This document shows positions 7,410 through 15,966 of a stretch of 28,229 nucleotides of DNA, one piece after another (position 1 is the stretch's first letter; every line of letters starts with the position of its first letter). Below the pieces are notes generated by a model. That model did no database searches. It saw only the letters and a program-made list of their open reading frames with translations, and was not told the DNA's origin. Source of the stretch: a virus; IMG/VR virus record IMGVR_UViG_3300009418_000084, positions 1 through 28,229 of that record; one strand, 5' to 3'. The translations under genes were made by a program, and so were the position numbers.

Positions 7410-8795
7410 ATGAAAATATTTGTTTCAAATATTTACTCGGTTTTAAAGACTGAAAACATAAAACTGAGAAAAATTCTGGAAAAGAGATATCGTGCACGAA
7501 ATCCTGGGTACGAGTTTACTTCTGCGTACAAAAATGGATACTGGGATGGTTACAAAAAATTCTTTGATTCTAAGACAGGAAAATTTGGAACGGGTCTACT
7601 ATCTTCAGTAATAGAAGATTTGGACTATCTAGGACTAAAATATTCTATATTAGACAAGAGGACAAAAGTATCGTATGGCTCTTCTTCCATAGAGAATATA
7701 GAACTGCGTGACTACCAGGAATCACTCATAAAACAAGCTCTGGACTTGAAATCCTGCGTTATAAAAGCTCCCACTGGGTCTGGTAAGACTATCATCCTGG
7801 CGTCTATTCTGAATTCCCTTAAAGGCTATACTGGTCTTGTTTTCTTTAATAAGAAACAACTACTACACCAGACTTATAAATTCTTAACTGAACATGGTAT
7901 AGAGTGTGGAGTAGCTTTTGGTGAGGGAGTTGATATCAAACCACTCACACTTTGTACTATTCAGTCAATAGACAAAGTTATAGATTCCCACCTAAAATCT
8001 TCAGAATTCATAGTTTTTGATGAAATACATGAGTTTTCAAAAGGGAAAGTAGCTTCAAAAGTCTTGAAGTCATTTCCTAATGCTTGTATTCGTATAGGAA
8101 TGTCTGCAACCCCTCCTACAGATAAATTCTCTAAACTATCTTTGGGTTCTTTCCTGGGGAAACAGATAGAGTATGTTACTGCTGAGGATTTAGTGGCGGA
8201 GGGATATTTAACCCCTCCCTCTATTGAAATTATAGAGCTGCCAGACGAGGATCCTATTGAGTATTCCAAATTATCTTATCCAGAAATTTATCAAGCCTAT
8301 ATTATTAATAACAATACGAGAAACGATTTTGTAACAAAAATTTGTAAAAATATTACTTCAAAGCACGCTAAGATCCTTGTGCTCACTAAAAACCTAGAAC
8401 ACGCTAAAACTCTCCAGTCAATGATACCAAATTCTTACAAACTAGAAGGTAAAGATGGTTTATTAGAACGTGAAGAGATTCTAGAGAAATTTGTAAAAGA
8501 GGAGGGCCCTTCTGTCATAATAGGAACTATTATATTTCAGACAGGTATAGACATACCAGAGCTTACCCATCTTATCAATGCTCGAGGATTAAAGAGCGAA
8601 ATAGCAACTATACAAGCTTTAGGTAGAACACTCCGAAAGCACCAGAATAAAAACAAAGTATATATTTATGATTTCTTAGACAATGTGTCCTATTTGGACA
8701 ACCACTCATTATCAAGAATAAAAGCTTATAAATCCCTTAATTTTGATGTAACGATACATGGAAACAAAAAAAGACAAAGAAGAAAAGATAAATAG
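7410..8795 (+). CDS. uvsW: UvsW-type SF2 DNA/RNA helicase
   Basis: The 461-residue protein has the helicase motifs in order: Walker A APTGSGKT (120-127), DEIH box (204-207), MSATPP with SAT at 232-234, TGIDIPEL (motif V) and QALGRTLRK (motif VI). The N-terminal 95 residues (YKNGYWDGYKKFF) match the small DNA-binding region of T4 UvsW. UvsW unwinds R-loops and branched recombination intermediates and helps switch from origin- to recombination-dependent replication. Length is a little below T4 UvsW. The ATG at 7410 has AGGA close upstream, and a TATAAT string lies at 7386-7391 in the 46-base divergent spacer. The end overlaps the next gene by 38 bases. Confidence 0.92.
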   Translation: MKIFVSNIYSVLKTENIKLRKILEKRYRARNPGYEFTSAYKNGYWDGYKKFFDSKTGKFGTGLLSSVIEDLDYLGLKYSILDKRTKVSYGSSSIENIELRDYQESLIKQALDLKSCVIKAPTGSGKTIILASILNSLKGYTGLVFFNKKQLLHQTYKFLTEHGIECGVAFGEGVDIKPLTLCTIQSIDKVIDSHLKSSEFIVFDEIHEFSKGKVASKVLKSFPNACIRIGMSATPPTDKFSKLSLGSFLGKQIEYVTAEDLVAEGYLTPPSIEIIELPDEDPIEYSKLSYPEIYQAYIINNNTRNDFVTKICKNITSKHAKILVLTKNLEHAKTLQSMIPNSYKLEGKDGLLEREEILEKFVKEEGPSVIIGTIIFQTGIDIPELTHLINARGLKSEIATIQALGRTLRKHQNKNKVYIYDFLDNVSYLDNHSLSRIKAYKSLNFDVTIHGNKKRQRRKDK

Positions 8796-8985
8796 TTTAT
8801 CTGACTCCGATAAAGAAAGCCTAAAAATACTATCTGATAGGCTCTCCAATCTAAAATCTAAAGACGTGATTACGGAAGAATCAGTCTTGGAAATGGAGAT
8901 CATACTAATGGAGATATTGGTAATGAAAGACAGGCACCAAAAACACCTACTTCGCTGGGTCAAGCAAGGATATATCTTAGATTAG
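8758..8985 (+). CDS. Small protein following uvsW (UvsW.1-like by position)
   Basis: The 75-residue product is highly charged and probably helical throughout, ending RHQKHLLRWVKQGYILD. T4 has a 76-residue gene uvsW.1 directly after uvsW; size and place match here, but I cannot show sequence homology. The ATG at 8758 lies inside the last 38 bases of uvsW in another frame, which suggests coupling. Its stop overlaps the convergent 578-residue gene by 4 bases. A chance frame is possible but the composition looks like a real small protein. Confidence 0.6.
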   Translation: METKKDKEEKINSLSDSDKESLKILSDRLSNLKSKDVITEESVLEMEIILMEILVMKDRHQKHLLRWVKQGYILD

Positions 8986-10718
8986 GCGCCGTACTGCTCT
9001 TCGTCTTCCACGTCTTCTTGTTGGCCGCCGTTTACGCCCATACCTTTCACAAGAGCTTCTAGGTCATCAAGGAGTTTAGCAGCATCTGCGTGGTTCTTGT
9101 CTGTTCCAGTCCCTCCAGACTCAACCGAATCATCTCCTACAGGAAACCTATTACCGTTTGCCTCTTCCTCTCCAACTCCTTCTTCAGCTTCTGCCCCCTC
9201 TCCATTCTCACCCTCAAAAGGCTCTTCGTCTTTTACCTCGGCCTCTCCTGCTTCGCCAGGTCCAGCTTGAGGATCCTGGTCAGTTACAGCAAATTTCTCT
9301 TCGTCGCTAGGGACATCTTCTCCATTCTGTTGGATGTCTTCCTCTCCTTCTACCCCTAAGGGGGATGGTTCAGCATCGTAGTCCATTTCCGTGCCTTCAA
9401 TACCAGCTTCAATCGCATTTCCTTGTGGGTCACCCCCAAGAAGAGTTCTGAGAGCGGCTAGGTCCTTAGTTAGTTTTGGAACATTGATATAATTAGACAA
9501 TAGGTTTTCACCTACGATGTCAATGCCAGCTTCAGTTAAGCAGCTATGAATATAGTCATTAACTTCCAAAGTCTCAACGCCACCTTTCTTAGAGATGACT
9601 CTTGCGAATTCTTTAGAAACGTCATGTACTACACCCTCATCCTTACTCAACAACGACAAGACCTCAAAGAATACTGACTGAGTTTTCGCCAGGTTGCTAA
9701 AGGTTGGTACAAACTTGAGATTGGTTACATTAATCCCATAATTCTCATTCAAAACTTCTGTAATAGACTCCTTTGCGGGTTTTTTTGCTTCGAATAGAAG
9801 GCTTGTGAATTCTTTAATGTCTTTTTTAGAGATGAGATCGTTGGAATTAACTTCGTAAATGGATGTCAAAATTTCCTGGATTTCATTCTTAGGAGCAAAA
9901 GCAAAATAGGGGACATCTTCAATAACCTCAGAAAGTGTTTCTATTATAGCTTCTTCTTTTGCGTAAATCATGGATGCGAGATTTTGAATCTTTTCATTAG
10001 AGATCCAAACAGTAGAAAACGATCTTTTGGCATCCAAAAGCTCCTGGCTAATCAATTCTTGGTGACAAACCATTTCATAAAGGGATTGTCCATCACAGAG
10101 GTCAACTACAAACAAATCAGCATCCCTAAGGGAATCATAATCACAACGGTTAATAGTAAATGCCTTATTAATCGCGTTACTTATCTTTGCGCTGTTTATC
10201 ATGTCAGAGTTTTCCAAGACAGCTTTCTGATTTTCTCGAAGGAAATTAGTTACCAATGGTTTTATTTCCTCCAGCTTTTGAAATTCCTTGGACTCCGTAA
10301 TTTCAGTTTTTCCTGTCATAGGATCCAAAGACTTCTCAATTTTAGTCTCCAACCCTTTCATAGTGTTTCTGGATTCAAAAAGACCTATTAGGTCGTCGAA
10401 TGAAACATCTGCTTTGTCGTATCTGTTTTCCCTTAGGGAGTCAACAAAAGAATCTATTGCCTCTTTGATGGTACCCTCCACTTTATCCGCAGATACAAAT
10501 TCATCTACAGATTGTATTGAAAAATCTCTAAGCAAAAGCTTAGAATCTTTGACCTCGTAAGCACACGAGATTACAGAATTTTTCTCAGAAAGAAACTCTG
10601 CAGTTTTATTTACAGAATCAACTGAGAAAACTCTCAAATTTTCTCTCAGAGACCGACTAAGATAGTCGGCAGCCTTGTGCAAATTGGTAAGATCCTTATT
10701 TCGTTTCTCTAATAACAT
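8982..10718 (-). CDS. Probable head-associated protein with highly acidic C-terminal tail
   Basis: The 578-residue protein has a helical, Leu/Glu/Lys-rich body (1 to about 425) and a long acidic, Gly/Pro-rich tail (about 428-578) with runs such as GVGEEEANGN and EDVEDEEQYGA. I recognise no enzyme motif. It lies directly after the portal gene on the same strand, where T4-like phages place prohead core and scaffold genes; helical body plus acidic low-complexity tail fits a core, scaffold or inner head protein (inference). A GTATATAAAAT box followed by AGGA lies 12-23 bases before the ATG, suggesting its own promoter. The 3' end overlaps the small gene after uvsW by 4 bases. Confidence 0.7.
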   Translation of the reverse strand: MLLEKRNKDLTNLHKAADYLSRSLRENLRVFSVDSVNKTAEFLSEKNSVISCAYEVKDSKLLLRDFSIQSVDEFVSADKVEGTIKEAIDSFVDSLRENRYDKADVSFDDLIGLFESRNTMKGLETKIEKSLDPMTGKTEITESKEFQKLEEIKPLVTNFLRENQKAVLENSDMINSAKISNAINKAFTINRCDYDSLRDADLFVVDLCDGQSLYEMVCHQELISQELLDAKRSFSTVWISNEKIQNLASMIYAKEEAIIETLSEVIEDVPYFAFAPKNEIQEILTSIYEVNSNDLISKKDIKEFTSLLFEAKKPAKESITEVLNENYGINVTNLKFVPTFSNLAKTQSVFFEVLSLLSKDEGVVHDVSKEFARVISKKGGVETLEVNDYIHSCLTEAGIDIVGENLLSNYINVPKLTKDLAALRTLLGGDPQGNAIEAGIEGTEMDYDAEPSPLGVEGEEDIQQNGEDVPSDEEKFAVTDQDPQAGPGEAGEAEVKDEEPFEGENGEGAEAEEGVGEEEANGNRFPVGDDSVESGGTGTDKNHADAAKLLDDLEALVKGMGVNGGQQEDVEDEEQYGA

Positions 10719-10730
10719 AACGTCAATCCT

Positions 10731-10741
10731 ATTTTATATAC
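10731..10741 (-). promoter_or_regulatory. GTATATAAAAT box with AGGA before the acidic-tail protein gene
   Basis: The minus strand reads GTATATAAAATAGGA, which is identical over 15 bases to the string before the plus-strand gene at 15248. AGGA could be the ribosome site, 8 bases from the ATG. Identity between two unrelated intergenic sites argues for function, either promoter or leader. Confidence 0.5.
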
Positions 10742-10776
10742 TCTAGTGTATTTGTTTTCTTTTATAAAAGTTTGCA

Positions 10777-12465
10777 TTAAACCTTCGCCTGCGCCTTGGG
10801 AGCTTCTGCTGCTATAGTTTCATCTCCAGCCGCTTCTGTAGCACCAGGAGGTGCATCTTCTTCTGCTGCAGTAGGTGGTCCCATCGGCTCACCTCCCTGC
10901 ATTGGAGGAGCCCCAATGGCTCCAGGGTCTTGCTGCATCATTTCCTGCTCTTCATCGAGCATTTCTTTAACCTGAGACTTCATCTCCTCTATTTCATTCT
11001 CACTCATTTGGTAGTAATTTTTATAGAGATGGTCATCAGAGAATAGTTGAAGCCCTTTAACAGCTTGGACAACCCGTGTCTTTTGTTCGTCTAGTTCTAG
11101 ACGTCTCTTCTCAAACATATCAGAAGGTGGGCACAGCGCAATATCGATACTCTTGATGACATGTTCCGGGAAATTCTTTAACTTCAGATGTCTACGTGTG
11201 AGATTATTCAGACCAATTTCTACTTCTCTCTGTATTCTAGTTACGGCTCTGGCGAACTTAACATCTAGCTGAGACAGGTTAGCCTTCCTCTCTGGAGTAT
11301 TGTCCTTCTCTACAATGTAGTCTTTTGGAACCTTCAGAGCAGCTAATAGTTTGTCTCTAAAGTACTTAACATCATCTGTTTCCCCCAGGTTTTGGGCTCC
11401 GGGCAATGTTTCAATCTTAGTTTTACTGTTTGACCTAATAGGGACAAAGAAATCCTCTTCAGGCGCCATTGGGTTATAACGTTCATTGATAGTGCCAGTT
11501 GTGTTGTCCCAAAACTTTTCTTTTCTAAATTTAGCCTTTAGGCGCTCCATATACGTTTCTGCCTTCGAGGTAGGCATACTTCCGATGTCAACATAAAATA
11601 CGCGTCTCTCCGGTGCCCGCGCTAGCCTGTAGATTAGCATGGCATCTTCCATGATAACCAAGGATTTCCAAGCTCTTACACCTGGCTGTAAGATAGACTT
11701 CCCATAGGGATAAAAATTAGGATCAGAGGTGTGAATTCTGAAATGAACAATTTGTTCTTTATCGAGTTTTAAAAATTTCCCTGTCCCTCCCCCACCTTCC
11801 AATTGAGCGGAGTCAAAAGACGCATTAGAATCAGGGATTTCCTGTAAAAATTCTTTTAAATAACCATATTTATTTTCAATTCTAAAAATGAAATTTGGAT
11901 TTAAAACTTTTATCCTCTGAATACCAGCTTTGGTATTATTGAGATCTACAATATTCTCTATAAAACAATCTCCGTACTTGCAGACATTTCTGACAATATC
12001 CCAAATAAACTCCCGCATTCTCACATGTTCAAGGAATCTCTGGACTTCTTCTTTTACTGTCCTATTATCAGTTTCTATTTCAAATATTTTACCAGTTATA
12101 TTTTTTTGTGTCGAATCATCGGAATAGATGTCCAGAGCAGCTGCTATTTCTGGGTAGTCATCCATCTTCTCGTATTCCTTATACCGACGCTTTCTGTCGT
12201 ATTCTACTGCCGGTATCTTTGCTACACCCCTAGAGATACCAAAGCCAGGAACTCCACCAAATGTGTCATCCGTTTTTAGGGTGTCTCCAGCGAGCCTCCC
12301 ACCCTTCTCTTCAGGACGTCCTTTAAAACCTCCTCTAGAACCTCCAAAAAACTTATTAAACCACGCCGATAGACGAGACATCGGCTGACCCGCTACATTA
12401 CCTCTTGGGTTCGAAAAATTGGTGTAGGATTCGTCTAGGTTAGTTTTGTCTATTTCATCAGCCAT
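10777..12465 (-). CDS. 20: Portal vertex protein, T4 gp20-like
   Basis: The 562-residue protein has the T4-type portal pattern: DYPEIAAALDIYSDD near residue 100, then EFIWDIVRNVCKYGDCFIE, PNFIFRIEN, RAPERRVFYVDIG, and KLLAALKVPKDYIVE in the second half. The portal forms the dodecameric ring through which DNA enters and leaves the head. T4 gp20 has 524 residues; the excess here is a low-complexity tail of Met, Pro, Glu and Ala after about residue 505. AGAGGA at 12472-12477 lies 6 bases before the ATG. The start is nested 16 bases inside the end of the terminase gene, so the two are probably co-transcribed. Confidence 0.93.
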   Translation of the reverse strand: MADEIDKTNLDESYTNFSNPRGNVAGQPMSRLSAWFNKFFGGSRGGFKGRPEEKGGRLAGDTLKTDDTFGGVPGFGISRGVAKIPAVEYDRKRRYKEYEKMDDYPEIAAALDIYSDDSTQKNITGKIFEIETDNRTVKEEVQRFLEHVRMREFIWDIVRNVCKYGDCFIENIVDLNNTKAGIQRIKVLNPNFIFRIENKYGYLKEFLQEIPDSNASFDSAQLEGGGGTGKFLKLDKEQIVHFRIHTSDPNFYPYGKSILQPGVRAWKSLVIMEDAMLIYRLARAPERRVFYVDIGSMPTSKAETYMERLKAKFRKEKFWDNTTGTINERYNPMAPEEDFFVPIRSNSKTKIETLPGAQNLGETDDVKYFRDKLLAALKVPKDYIVEKDNTPERKANLSQLDVKFARAVTRIQREVEIGLNNLTRRHLKLKNFPEHVIKSIDIALCPPSDMFEKRRLELDEQKTRVVQAVKGLQLFSDDHLYKNYYQMSENEIEEMKSQVKEMLDEEQEMMQQDPGAIGAPPMQGGEPMGPPTAAEEDAPPGATEAAGDETIAAEAPKAQAKV

Positions 12466-13943
12466 GAGATGTCCTCTTTATATTTATCTCCGCTCTTTGA
12501 GATATGAATGGGAACTTTGAGTTTATCTTCGTATGATTGATCTTTTTTACCATATTTCTTGCTATCTATATCAATTACAGGGGCAGAACTTACTATCTCA
12601 TCTGCGCAATGGCAAGCCAATGCCAGACTCATAACTAGATCATCGTTATAACCTTCGTCAGCTTCTACTTTTCCTGTCTCAGTGATAATAAAAGTAAGAA
12701 GCTCATTTACAGTTCTAACCGAATTTACTTTAATCCTGGAAGATCTCAAAAATTCCTCTAGGGACGCTAGAACTCCTTCTCTTATTTTCTGGGTAATTTG
12801 AAGTCCAAATTCTCCTTTTTCGTCGATCCATAAATTCTCGTATTCGAGGCGCTCAAACAATTCTTGAATCAGAGGGATCCCGAGTCCATTTCTTTCTACA
12901 ACCACATGTGCAACATTGTACTTGTTCCCCTCCGTTGATATTATCTTAGCGAACTCACTCAAAGGGGTTCTATTTGAATAAAATTCTGCCACCTGCTCTC
13001 CCGTGTACGTATTAATTATATGAAAGGCTGAATAGTCTCTGTCCCTTCCATAGGATGCATCTACGCCCATTACGTACGTGTAATACGGATCTGGTTCTTC
13101 AAATATTCTCATTCTGTTGGAATACGCCAGATGATATTCATCAGTGTAATTTTCATTAAGTTTGGATAGTGTGTGTCTATCAATAAAAGTGTCACCAGTT
13201 CCGAGGAACTCACACTCATATTCTTGAAGCCACATTCGCTCACCAATGATAGGTCTATGCTCTTCTGACCACTTCTTAGTGTATTCTGGATGCTCTCTCC
13301 AATTGAGGTCTACTACGTTGAAAGAGTTTTTTCCTAGCTCTGCATCTTTATAGATCTCATAATATAGATTGGACATTCCATTTACAGTTGAAATTAGAGT
13401 CGCCTTTCCACCCGTGGAAATCGTTGGATAAATTGCAGCCCAAAATTCTCTCATCTTGTCAATAAAAGCTGCCTCGTCTACCATCAAATGGGAAACTGCT
13501 TCGCCTCGGCCCGCTCCGGCGGGTTGAGATTTTACTCGACTCTCTGTGCTCAGGTGTAAAGTATGTTTATTTCGTTCTTTTATTGCCGGTCTAAGCCAAT
13601 TCGGCAAATCTTCATACATCAACATAACTCGTCGTAAAAATGAAGTAGATTCCCTGTCTCCAATTGACACCACCATCACATAGTGGTTCTTCTTAAAAAT
13701 TATCGACCACAAAGAATAAGCAGCACAAATAGTTGTTATGCCTGCTTGCCTAAATTTCCTTATGATATTAAACCTACTGTTTAGAACTTCGTTTACAATT
13801 CTTTCTTGAAATCTGTATAAATCAAAGGGAATTATACCTTTAATAGGGTGCTCAATGTTAATGTAAGTTCTAATGAAGTAAACGGGGTCCTCAGAACACT
13901 TCCGTATCTCTTCAGTCATCTGTTTTTTTGTTAGATTCGTCAA
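12450..13943 (-). CDS. terL: Terminase large subunit, T4 gp17-like
   Basis: The packaging ATPase/nuclease shows an ATPase domain with FRQAGITT (64-71) in the Walker A place, Walker B HLMVDEAAF (Asp156, Glu157), STVNG (coupling motif, 185-189) and a RNase H-like nuclease with GVDASYGRDRD (Asp295), VVVERNG (Glu350) and YNDDLVMSLALA (Asp434/Asp435). The P-loop lacks the usual GK(S/T); an upstream Arg or Lys may serve, as in several phage terminases. The listed start at 13943 is a TTG with no Shine-Dalgarno; an in-frame ATG at residue 9 (13919) is the alternative. At 497 residues it is shorter than T4 gp17 (610). It lies directly upstream of portal. Confidence 0.94.
   Translation of the reverse strand: MTNLTKKQMTEEIRKCSEDPVYFIRTYINIEHPIKGIIPFDLYRFQERIVNEVLNSRFNIIRKFRQAGITTICAAYSLWSIIFKKNHYVMVVSIGDRESTSFLRRVMLMYEDLPNWLRPAIKERNKHTLHLSTESRVKSQPAGAGRGEAVSHLMVDEAAFIDKMREFWAAIYPTISTGGKATLISTVNGMSNLYYEIYKDAELGKNSFNVVDLNWREHPEYTKKWSEEHRPIIGERMWLQEYECEFLGTGDTFIDRHTLSKLNENYTDEYHLAYSNRMRIFEEPDPYYTYVMGVDASYGRDRDYSAFHIINTYTGEQVAEFYSNRTPLSEFAKIISTEGNKYNVAHVVVERNGLGIPLIQELFERLEYENLWIDEKGEFGLQITQKIREGVLASLEEFLRSSRIKVNSVRTVNELLTFIITETGKVEADEGYNDDLVMSLALACHCADEIVSSAPVIDIDSKKYGKKDQSYEDKLKVPIHISKSGDKYKEDISWLMK
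12481..12488 (-). promoter_or_regulatory. Late-promoter-like box GATAAATA before portal
   Basis: On the minus strand GATAAATA differs at one base from the T4 late consensus TATAAATA and lies 15 bases before the portal ATG, followed by the AGAGGA ribosome site. It is inside the terminase coding sequence. Single-base mismatch and AT-rich context keep confidence low. Confidence 0.3.
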
Positions 13944-13976
13944 TATTTAATTATAGCCCTATAAAGTATATAGAAA

Positions 13977-14684
13977 ATGAAAAAAGTCGCATTTATTCCT
14001 ACTCGAGAAATATCAAAACCACAACCCATCACACAGTTCCTCGAATCCGCCGGATGGGAAGTTAGTATACTAAGTAATTACAAATCCATATTTGAAGCTT
14101 TGTGTACAGGAATGAAGAACGCTAATATACTAGCTGACGACTATGTCATATTATGTCATGACGATATTGAGATATTAACCAACGCAAAAGATTTCAACTT
14201 ATTCATACACAGTAACCTTGAGAAGCAAGACGTGGGGTTTTTAGGAGTTGCTGGTACTAGAATGTTAAAGAATTCGTGCGTGTGGTGGGAAGACTTGAAT
14301 AAAAATACAGAGTACATGAATCCCTTATCTGGCTTTGTTCTTCATGGGAAAAAGGAGGGTGCCATGTATGGAAGCTGGTATGGCCCCTACGGTCATGTCG
14401 CAGTCTTAGATGGCTTATTCTTGTGTGCGAAAGGTTCTACTTTAAATAGTATAAATTTGAAAAAACCTAAATTTTTTGAAGGTGACTGGGATTTTTATGA
14501 TATCTATTACACTACACAGGCCACTTTAAAAGGAAAGAAAAATTACACAATACCTATTCAAGTCATACACGAATCAATTGGTGACTTAGTCGGGAGAGAG
14601 TCTTGGCATAAAAATAGGCTCTCGTTTTCCAACACATTTTCTGAACACCTTCCTCTAGTCGCCGGGATAGTCAACAAAGTTTAA
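13977..14684 (+). CDS. Glycosyltransferase-like protein (GT-A type)
   Basis: The 235-residue protein starts with a Rossmann-type strand (KKVAFIPTR), has DDYVILCHDDIEIL at about residues 54-67 giving a DD/DxD-like metal and nucleotide-sugar site, then FLGVAGTRML, and a late FFEGDWDFYDIYYT region where catalytic acidic residues sit in GT2-like enzymes. This order matches the small glycosyltransferase-like family seen in bacteria and phages. It could modify phage DNA, virion proteins or host surface sugars; the substrate is not visible. It starts 33 bases from the divergent terminase gene and overlaps the convergent gene by 30 bases. Confidence 0.75.
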   Translation: MKKVAFIPTREISKPQPITQFLESAGWEVSILSNYKSIFEALCTGMKNANILADDYVILCHDDIEILTNAKDFNLFIHSNLEKQDVGFLGVAGTRMLKNSCVWWEDLNKNTEYMNPLSGFVLHGKKEGAMYGSWYGPYGHVAVLDGLFLCAKGSTLNSINLKKPKFFEGDWDFYDIYYTTQATLKGKKNYTIPIQVIHESIGDLVGRESWHKNRLSFSNTFSEHLPLVAGIVNKV

Positions 14685-15185
14685 AACAATTATCTTGTCG
14701 TCTGATTTAAAATTTTTCTGTATTCGTTTTAAAGTATCACTAGGTTCTGGACCTGTTACACAAATAACAACATCAGAGTTTTCATAAATAAAATCCAAAC
14801 TCTCTTTGTAAGACTTTTCATGTTCTAATATATTTTTAGGACGCTTTGCAATGGTAACAACTGATTTGCTGTTTTCCAGAGCAACTAAAAGTTTAACTTT
14901 AGACTCTACAGAACACCCATCAAAATACCCCTTATAAGGGTTCACGATAACATAGGGTACATCCAGGAATGACAATAATGGAATTACTAGTTCCTCTAAT
15001 CCTCTGTTAGGAGTTATATAAATCTTATTTGGCTTTATCTGGACCAACAATTTCTTTATATGAGAAAGTGCTTCCTTTCTAGCCATAGACGACTTAGGTC
15101 CAGACTTGAAAGGAAATTTCTTATCCCCAAATAGCCCCAGAGTTTTGGTTTTACCAAAAAATTCTAATTCGTCTTTTCCAAGCAT
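14655..15185 (-). CDS. Rossmann-like protein, possibly SLOG family
   Basis: The 176-residue product shows alternating strands and helices: NKIYITPNRGLEELVIPLL, DVPYVIVNPYKGYFD, KSVVTIAKRPK, SDVVICVTGPEP and DDKIIVLNFVDYP. A glycine-containing turn after the first strand and the next strand leading into a possible ligand pocket resemble SLOG (LOG/DprA/YspA) proteins, which bind nucleotides or NAD-like ligands. No catalytic residue can be named with certainty. It is convergent with the glycosyltransferase gene (30-base overlap) and divergent from the basic-protein operon. A metabolic or signalling role is only inferred. Confidence 0.65.
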   Translation of the reverse strand: MLGKDELEFFGKTKTLGLFGDKKFPFKSGPKSSMARKEALSHIKKLLVQIKPNKIYITPNRGLEELVIPLLSFLDVPYVIVNPYKGYFDGCSVESKVKLLVALENSKSVVTIAKRPKNILEHEKSYKESLDFIYENSDVVICVTGPEPSDTLKRIQKNFKSDDKIIVLNFVDYPGD

Positions 15186-15188
15186 TGT

Positions 15189-15196
15189 TATAAATA
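15189..15196 (+). promoter_or_regulatory. Late-promoter-like box TATAAATA
   Basis: A full match to the T4 late consensus on the plus strand, 51 bases before the ATG at 15248. It is in the 62-base spacer between divergent genes. A second candidate, GTATATAAAAT, lies closer at 15223-15233, so the region may hold two start sites. Confidence 0.4.
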
Positions 15197-15222
15197 TCTA
15201 ATGCTAAAACTTTACTTCTTGT

Positions 15223-15233
15223 GTATATAAAAT
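15223..15233 (+). promoter_or_regulatory. GTATATAAAAT box with AGGA before the 222-residue basic protein gene
   Basis: The string GTATATAAAATAGGA (15223-15237) is identical to the minus-strand string before the 578-residue protein gene. The AGGA lies 10 bases from the ATG at 15248. Confidence 0.5.
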
Positions 15234-15247
15234 AGGAAATATTCATA

Positions 15248-15916
15248 ATGAAAGAAATCCCCACCAAATTTGTACAAGATATTAACGAAAATATTTTTAA
15301 AGGCTATGGAAATAAAAACAACCTAGGGTTTAACCCAGCAGAAAATGAAAAGCAATCTAGAGAGCTGGCGTCCGCTACCAAAGGTAAATTCACTGCTGCA
15401 CCCCCTGCTGGCAATGCACAGGAACCCAAAGTTACCGGTAATCAAGAGAATGCTGCCGCAGCCTCTAATGCAGGTCCTCACAACGACACATTCAGTCATG
15501 AAGCCGTAAAGGATGAAGGTGATGGAGTATCTCCTGCTGCCAATGTTGGTATTCCTCCTAATATTGCTAATAAATGGTCTATGCCAAAAACATTGTCTGA
15601 TTCCCAAATGGTTACAACTCCTGAAACCTCCCTTAATGAAAACCCTCTCCAAGACAGGGTTGACAAGCTAGAGGAAGCTTTGGCTACTATCGTTGCCGCA
15701 CTTAAGAAACAGCTTCACGAAGCCCGTTCTCCTAGCGCCGGTCTTTCGAAGAAGGAGAAGAAAACTACGGCAAAGAAAGCTGCAGCCGGAAAAGACATAG
15801 GGAAACCAGGTAAAAACTTTGCTAAAGTAGCCGCTAAAGCTGCCGGTAAATACGGAAGTGCTGCAGCGGGCAAGAGAGTTGCCGCAGCTGCCATGTGGAA
15901 AAACATCAAAAGGTGA
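15248..15916 (+). CDS. Lys/Ala-rich basic protein, possible head-internal or DNA-associated protein
   Basis: The 222-residue product starts MKEIPTKFVQDINENIF, continues with a disordered Ala/Asn/Pro-rich middle, a short probable coiled coil (DRVDKLEEALATIVAALKKQ, about residues 138-157) and a C-terminal tail full of Lys and Ala (KKTTAKKAAAGKD, KVAAKAAGKYGSAAAGK) like histone or histone-like tails. The N-terminal INE|N and an internal LNE|N resemble, but do not exactly match, T4 prohead protease sites ((L/I)-x-E before a small residue). It heads the plus-strand operon ending with dCMP deaminase. Function unknown; DNA binding inside the head is an inference from charge. Confidence 0.65.
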   Translation: MKEIPTKFVQDINENIFKGYGNKNNLGFNPAENEKQSRELASATKGKFTAAPPAGNAQEPKVTGNQENAAAASNAGPHNDTFSHEAVKDEGDGVSPAANVGIPPNIANKWSMPKTLSDSQMVTTPETSLNENPLQDRVDKLEEALATIVAALKKQLHEARSPSAGLSKKEKKTTAKKAAAGKDIGKPGKNFAKVAAKAAGKYGSAAAGKRVAAAAMWKNIKR

Positions 15917-15966
15917 TACTAACTGCTCTACTACTATCCCTCCCACAAACATGCCTCGAACACCAA

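Noticed and set aside
10757-10768. CTTTTATAAAAG palindrome between portal and the next gene as a terminator
   Set aside because: It is purely A/T in its core with no GC stem or clear T-run, and could equally be part of a promoter region.
15895-15966. GTG start giving a hydrophobic leader (MEKHQKVILTALLLSLPQTC) on the 306-residue protein
   Set aside because: The stretch overlaps the end of the 222-residue gene, and the conserved-looking phage N-terminus begins at the in-frame ATG 15967. It is not treated as a lipoprotein signal, though the start is not proven.
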